A DNA stretch of 8,218 nucleotides from Desulfobulbaceae bacterium. Its GTDB lineage: Bacteria; Desulfobacterota; Desulfobulbia; Desulfobulbales; Desulfobulbaceae. Shown here piece after piece: positions 5,440 through 8,218 of the stretch (position 1 is its first letter; each line of letters opens with the position of its first letter). The DNA lies in contig SKJK01000289.1 in NCBI GenBank assembly GCA_007121995.1, forward strand, positions 1 to 8,218, read 5' to 3'. The notes under the pieces are model-generated. The model was not told where the DNA came from. It worked only from the letters and a program-made list of their open reading frames with translations, and did not search any database. Both the position numbers and the translations under genes were made by a program.

Positions 5440-6182
5440 ACCACCGGTCCAGCACACCTGATGTCGCTCTGCTGCACCGCTGGGACCCACGCTTGAGAAT
5501 TATTGCCCTACTGCTGTTGGCCTTTGCTTTTTCGTCAATTACGGACCTGCGTGCCGTACCGGCAATGGCGGCACTGACCCTCTTTTTCCATACGATCTCG
5601 GGCATACCGGTTCGAAGATTGTGGTATAAGTTGCGTTTTCCATCGCTGCTGATCATTATGCTGGCTGTACTCCTGCCTTTTGCCGGCGGTTCGACCCCAT
5701 TGTTCAATCTTGGCCCGCTGACCATCACCCGGGAGGGCCTGGAATCGGCCTTGCTCATCACCATCCGATTCTACGCCATCCTCATCCTGGCCATTTGTTT
5801 TCTGGGAAGCACCCCGATTCTCCAGACTATTCGTGCCTTTCAGGCGCTGGGCCTGCCTGGGATCATGGCGGATATAGCGCTGCTTATGGTACGATATCTG
5901 GAAGTGCTTAGCAAAGATTTGCAACGGATGCGCCGGTCCATGCAGGTTCGCGGATATCAGGGACGGAACTGTTCCTGGAAGACCATCCGAACAACGGCCT
6001 TGCTGACCGGCAACCTGCTGCTGCGCAGTTACGAACGAGCTGATGGCGTCTACAGGGCCATGCGTGTGCGCGGGTACGGCCACGGCACGCACCCTCGAGT
6101 CGGATTCTCAGCCACAATAACCGATAAAGCTGCCCTTGCCGCCGTGACCGTCATGGCCATGGGGTTAACTTGGTTGGGGTAA
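5436..6182 (+). CDS. nikQ: ECF transporter transmembrane T component NikQ (CbiQ family)
   Basis: 248-aa inner-membrane protein that couples ATP hydrolysis to the S component. The N-terminus has the family pattern LLHRWDPRLRIIALL, followed by four or five hydrophobic segments. The two coupling-helix motifs that dock on the ATPase are visible: MRRSMQVRGY (VRG at 171-173) and YRAMRVRGYG (VRG at 211-213), both with Val in place of the usual Ala in the Ala-Arg-Gly consensus. It starts within the stop codon of nikM (4-nt overlap), so the two are translationally coupled. The length matches the family. Also called cbiQ. Confidence 0.93.
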   Translation: MNHRSSTPDVALLHRWDPRLRIIALLLLAFAFSSITDLRAVPAMAALTLFFHTISGIPVRRLWYKLRFPSLLIIMLAVLLPFAGGSTPLFNLGPLTITREGLESALLITIRFYAILILAICFLGSTPILQTIRAFQALGLPGIMADIALLMVRYLEVLSKDLQRMRRSMQVRGYQGRNCSWKTIRTTALLTGNLLLRSYERADGVYRAMRVRGYGHGTHPRVGFSATITDKAALAAVTVMAMGLTWLG

Positions 6183-6340
6183 AGGAAACAGCTCTGGAGT
6201 AAACGTGACTGCTTACGTTACAGGAGCGTAGTCAACCACACACTTACAACCCCTGTAATCGGATACGCCCCGGACTCTGAAATTGTTCCTTTAGACCCGG
6301 TTAACAGCCACGATTGCAAAAACAATTCCGCAAACCTGTG
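6183..6340 (+). other. Unusual gap inside the nickel operon (nikQ to nikO)
   Basis: 158 nt to the chosen nikO start, in an operon whose previous junctions overlap. I see no second gene: the nikO frame has a stop at 6302-6304, and no binding site precedes any of its candidate starts. A weak imperfect stem (GACTGCT near 6206 with AGCGTAGTC ending near 6233) may form. No T-run or convincing promoter was found. Confidence 0.4.
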
Positions 6341-7096
6341 ATGCCACCATCCACTCTCCCTGCTGTGCAGTTTTCCAATCTGGATTTTTCTTATCCAGAC
6401 AAGCCCGAGGTGCTGCGCGAACTCACTTTCAGCATCTATCCTGGGGAACGAGTCGGTCTTATCGGCCCCAATGGAGCCGGAAAAACCACTCTCTTCCTGC
6501 TTGCCTGCGGCTTACTCAAGCCAACGGGTGGAGAAATCCGCCTGCTGGGACAACCCGTTGTCAAAGGTGGATTCACTCCTGACATCGCCTTGGTTTTCCA
6601 ACGATCCGATGAACAGCTCTTCTGTCCGACGGTAGGCGAGGATGTGGCTTTTGGTCCGGAAAATCTGGGCCTGACAACATTGGAAGTTGAACAGCGCGTC
6701 CAGGAAGCACTGACGGCTGTTGGTGCGCAACACCTCATTGCCCGCCCAGTGCATCATCTTTCTGAAGGAGAAAAACGCATGGTCGCCATTGCCGGGGCCC
6801 TGGCACTGCGACCCCGGATCATCCTTTTTGATGAACCCAGCGCTGGTCTCGATATCCGCGGTCGACGACGCCTCATGCCGCTGCTCCATCAATCGGCACC
6901 GACAGCTCTGATCGCATCCCACGACCTGGAACTCATCCTGGAAACCTGCACCCGCGTACTCATCCTGGATGGAGGGCAGGTCGTTGCCGACGGAACCCCC
7001 CGGGATATCATGAGCGACGAAGTCCTGATGACCACCCACGGTCAGGAAAAGCCCCATTCCCTTGTCCCACATCAGGTTGCCCACCGGCATTCGTAA
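6341..7096 (+). CDS. nikO: ECF transporter ATP-binding protein NikO (CbiO family)
   Basis: 251-aa cytoplasmic ABC ATPase that powers nickel import with NikM and NikQ. Motifs in order: Walker A GPNGAGKTT (42-50), Q-loop Gln87 in VFQRSDEQLF, a signature region LSEGEKRMVAIAGALAL (from 140), Walker B IILFDEP with Asp164/Glu165, D-loop SAGLD, and switch His194 in ASHD. The Q-loop run SDEQLFCPTVGEDVAFGP is typical of ECF ATPases. The signature has Glu142 where LSGGQ has Gly, which is unusual. The tail after about residue 225 is short and His-containing. The start is uncertain: ATG 6341, GTG 6338 and TTG 6314 are all possible and none has a Shine-Dalgarno sequence; a stop at 6302 limits extension. 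It lies 158 nt after nikQ. Also called cbiO. Confidence 0.92.
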   Translation: MPPSTLPAVQFSNLDFSYPDKPEVLRELTFSIYPGERVGLIGPNGAGKTTLFLLACGLLKPTGGEIRLLGQPVVKGGFTPDIALVFQRSDEQLFCPTVGEDVAFGPENLGLTTLEVEQRVQEALTAVGAQHLIARPVHHLSEGEKRMVAIAGALALRPRIILFDEPSAGLDIRGRRRLMPLLHQSAPTALIASHDLELILETCTRVLILDGGQVVADGTPRDIMSDEVLMTTHGQEKPHSLVPHQVAHRHS

Positions 7097-7139
7097 GCTA
7101 TCACCAAAAAAGATAAATCCAACCGCCCCTTTTGTTTTT

Positions 7140-7169
7140 TTTCCATAGTGCTCCTTTCTTTTGTACAAT
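7140..7169 (+). promoter_or_regulatory. Candidate promoter upstream of the oxidoreductase gene
   Basis: TTTCCA (7140-7145), an 18-nt spacer and TACAAT (7164-7169). The -10 matches the consensus at 5 of 6 positions, the -35 at 4 of 6. If used, transcription would begin near 7177, downstream of the ATG at 7168, and translation would start at GTG 7228. T-rich sequence precedes it (7130-7142), without a stable stem for a terminator of the nickel operon. Confidence 0.3.
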
Positions 7170-7214
7170 GGGTCAAATTCGCTTTGCAGCAGCCATCAAC
7201 CACGTTTCCGTTCC

Positions 7215-7219
7215 AGGAG
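7215..7219 (+). promoter_or_regulatory. Ribosome binding site deciding the oxidoreductase start
   Basis: AGGAG placed 8 nt before GTG 7228. No comparable sequence precedes the upstream ATG at 7168. Confidence 0.5.
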
Positions 7220-7227
7220 TTGTGCCT

Positions 7228-8218
7228 GTGAAACCGACAGATACCGAAGATCCGCACTATTTTCTCAAGGTGATTGACTGCCAGTACGCCTGCCCCGCCC
7301 ATACCCCGGTGCCGGAATATATTCGTCTGATCAGTGAGAAACGTTTTACTGATGCCTATATGATCAACTGGGAATCCAATATCTTTCCCGGGGTTCTCGG
7401 TCGGGTCTGTGACCGCCCCTGCGAACCGGCCTGCCGCCGGGGGCGAGTGGAGAAGGAACCAGTGGCCATCTGTCGCCTGAAACGATTCTGCGCTGATAAC
7501 CGCGAGGAAATCGCTTCCCGACTGCCCACAATACCAGAGGTGAAAAACGGTCGGAAAATCGGACTTATCGGTGCCGGCCCCGCCTCCCTGACCGTGGCCC
7601 GGGACCTGCTGCTTCTGGGATACAGCATCGATCTGTTCGATGACCAGAAACAAGGAGGCGGGTTCATGCGCAGCCAGCTCCCCTCCTTCCGGCTGCCGGA
7701 ATCAGTGCTGGCCACTGAAGTCAACTATATCCTCGACATGGGGGTATCTACTCACTTCAACCAGTCGGTCCGCAGCATGAACGCCATGCTGGCCAGGGAC
7801 TACGATGCCCTGTTTGTCGGCACCGGTGCCCCCCGGGGCCGGGATCTCCCTGATCTGCCCGGCCGTGTCGAAGGGGACGAACGGATCCATGTCGGCATTG
7901 ATTGGCTCGCCGGGGTTATTTTCGGCCATATCAAAGCAATCGGCAAACGGGTGATCGTGGTGGGCGGCGGCAACACTGCCATGGACTGCTGTCGGACCGC
8001 CAGACGGATGGGCGGCGAGGAGGTACAGGTGGTGGTGCGTAGTTCCCGGGCCGACATGAAGGCATCCTCGTGGGAAATCGAGGAGGCACTGCACGAGGAC
8101 ATCCCTATCCATGACAACCTGACGCCCCTGGAATTTGTGGTCGACCAGGGAGTATTGATCGGCATGCGTTTTCAGCCGGTCACCGCAACAATCGACGACC
8201 AGGGCCGGGAGAGGACAA
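7228..8218 (+). CDS. GltD-like NAD(P)/FAD oxidoreductase with N-terminal Fe-S domain (3' truncated)
   Basis: N-terminal part of a glutamate-synthase-small-subunit-type flavoprotein. Such proteins pass electrons between NAD(P)H, FAD and Fe-S clusters, often for a partner enzyme. With the ATG at 7168 as residue 1, the Cys-rich helical Fe-S domain has Cys38 and Cys42 (DCQYACPAHTPVPEYI) and Cys81, Cys85 and Cys89 (GRVCDRPCEPACRRG). The FAD Rossmann motif GLIGAGPAS follows at 132-140 and the NAD(P) motif VVGGGNTAMD at 264-273. The frame is open to the window end. I prefer GTG 7228: AGGAG lies 8 nt upstream, and family homology begins just after it (DPHYFLKVIDC). The alternative ATG 7168 has no binding site and overlaps a candidate -10 box. 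It lies 131 nt after nikO on the same strand, so it may be read through or have its own promoter. The exact reaction is not determinable here. Confidence 0.85.
   Translation, partial: MKPTDTEDPHYFLKVIDCQYACPAHTPVPEYIRLISEKRFTDAYMINWESNIFPGVLGRVCDRPCEPACRRGRVEKEPVAICRLKRFCADNREEIASRLPTIPEVKNGRKIGLIGAGPASLTVARDLLLLGYSIDLFDDQKQGGGFMRSQLPSFRLPESVLATEVNYILDMGVSTHFNQSVRSMNAMLARDYDALFVGTGAPRGRDLPDLPGRVEGDERIHVGIDWLAGVIFGHIKAIGKRVIVVGGGNTAMDCCRTARRMGGEEVQVVVRSSRADMKASSWEIEEALHEDIPIHDNLTPLEFVVDQGVLIGMRFQPVTATIDDQGRERT

Noticed and set aside
5535..6092. Open frame of 185 codons opposite nikQ
   Set aside because: Same kind of antisense shadow; no motif or start signal.
7097..7167. Possible intrinsic terminator after nikO (T-rich stretch 7130-7142)
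   Set aside because: There is a T-run but no GC-rich stem before it; only a weak A/T pairing was found.
6512..7168. Open frame of 218 codons opposite nikO
   Set aside because: NikO motifs occupy the other strand; this frame has none.
7072..7653. Minus-strand frames opposite the oxidoreductase
   Set aside because: The + strand frame carries Fe-S, FAD and NAD(P) motifs through the window end; the minus frames do not.

Overview
The window (8218 bp) looks like a chromosomal piece of an anaerobic or facultative Gram-negative bacterium. My best guess is Desulfobacterota (the former Deltaproteobacteria, perhaps Desulfobulbales). The guess rests on NikR paired with a five-gene nickel ECF transporter, a NikR-like operator of the form GTGTTAC-N13-GTAACAC that I recall from that group, and an anaerobe-type Fe-S/FAD oxidoreductase. 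No rRNA, tRNA, CRISPR array or transposase gene was seen.

Layout. (1) Positions 1-431 (+) hold the C-terminal part of a class I glutamine-amidotransferase-like hydrolase (peptidase C26), cut by the window edge. (2) Positions 625-2707 (-) hold a two-gene unit: a 414-aa protein that looks like a degenerate AAA/STAND-type ATPase with a C-terminal winged helix, then a compact MscS-type mechanosensitive channel only 13 bp downstream. (3) Positions 2708-2839 are a short spacer rich in inverted and direct repeats. (4) Positions 2840-3259 (-) hold nikR. (5) Positions 3260-3534 are a divergent control region with a strong-looking promoter, a probable NikR operator over its start point, and two striking perfect hairpins. 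(6) Positions 3535-7096 (+) hold a nickel uptake operon: a secreted protein in the NikK position, a membrane-anchored NikL-like protein, then NikM (S component), NikQ (T component) and NikO (ATPase). (7) From 7168 or 7228 to the window end (+) lies the N-terminal part of a GltD-like Fe-S/FAD/NAD(P) oxidoreductase.

How the parts fit. NikR senses intracellular Ni(II) and probably represses the divergent transporter operon through the dyad at 3455-3487. NikM carries the N-terminal Met-His and His67 that form the nickel site in the family. NikQ couples it to the NikO ATPase. The two extracytoplasmic proteins take the place of the NikN/CbiN subunit. The MscS/pseudo-ATPase pair and the amidotransferase show no functional link to nickel. 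The oxidoreductase may be an independent unit, because a candidate promoter lies just upstream of it.

The parts least explained by known families are the secreted first protein of the nickel operon, with its His/Cys-rich tail, the ATPase-like partner of MscS, and the hairpins around the nikR/nik promoters.
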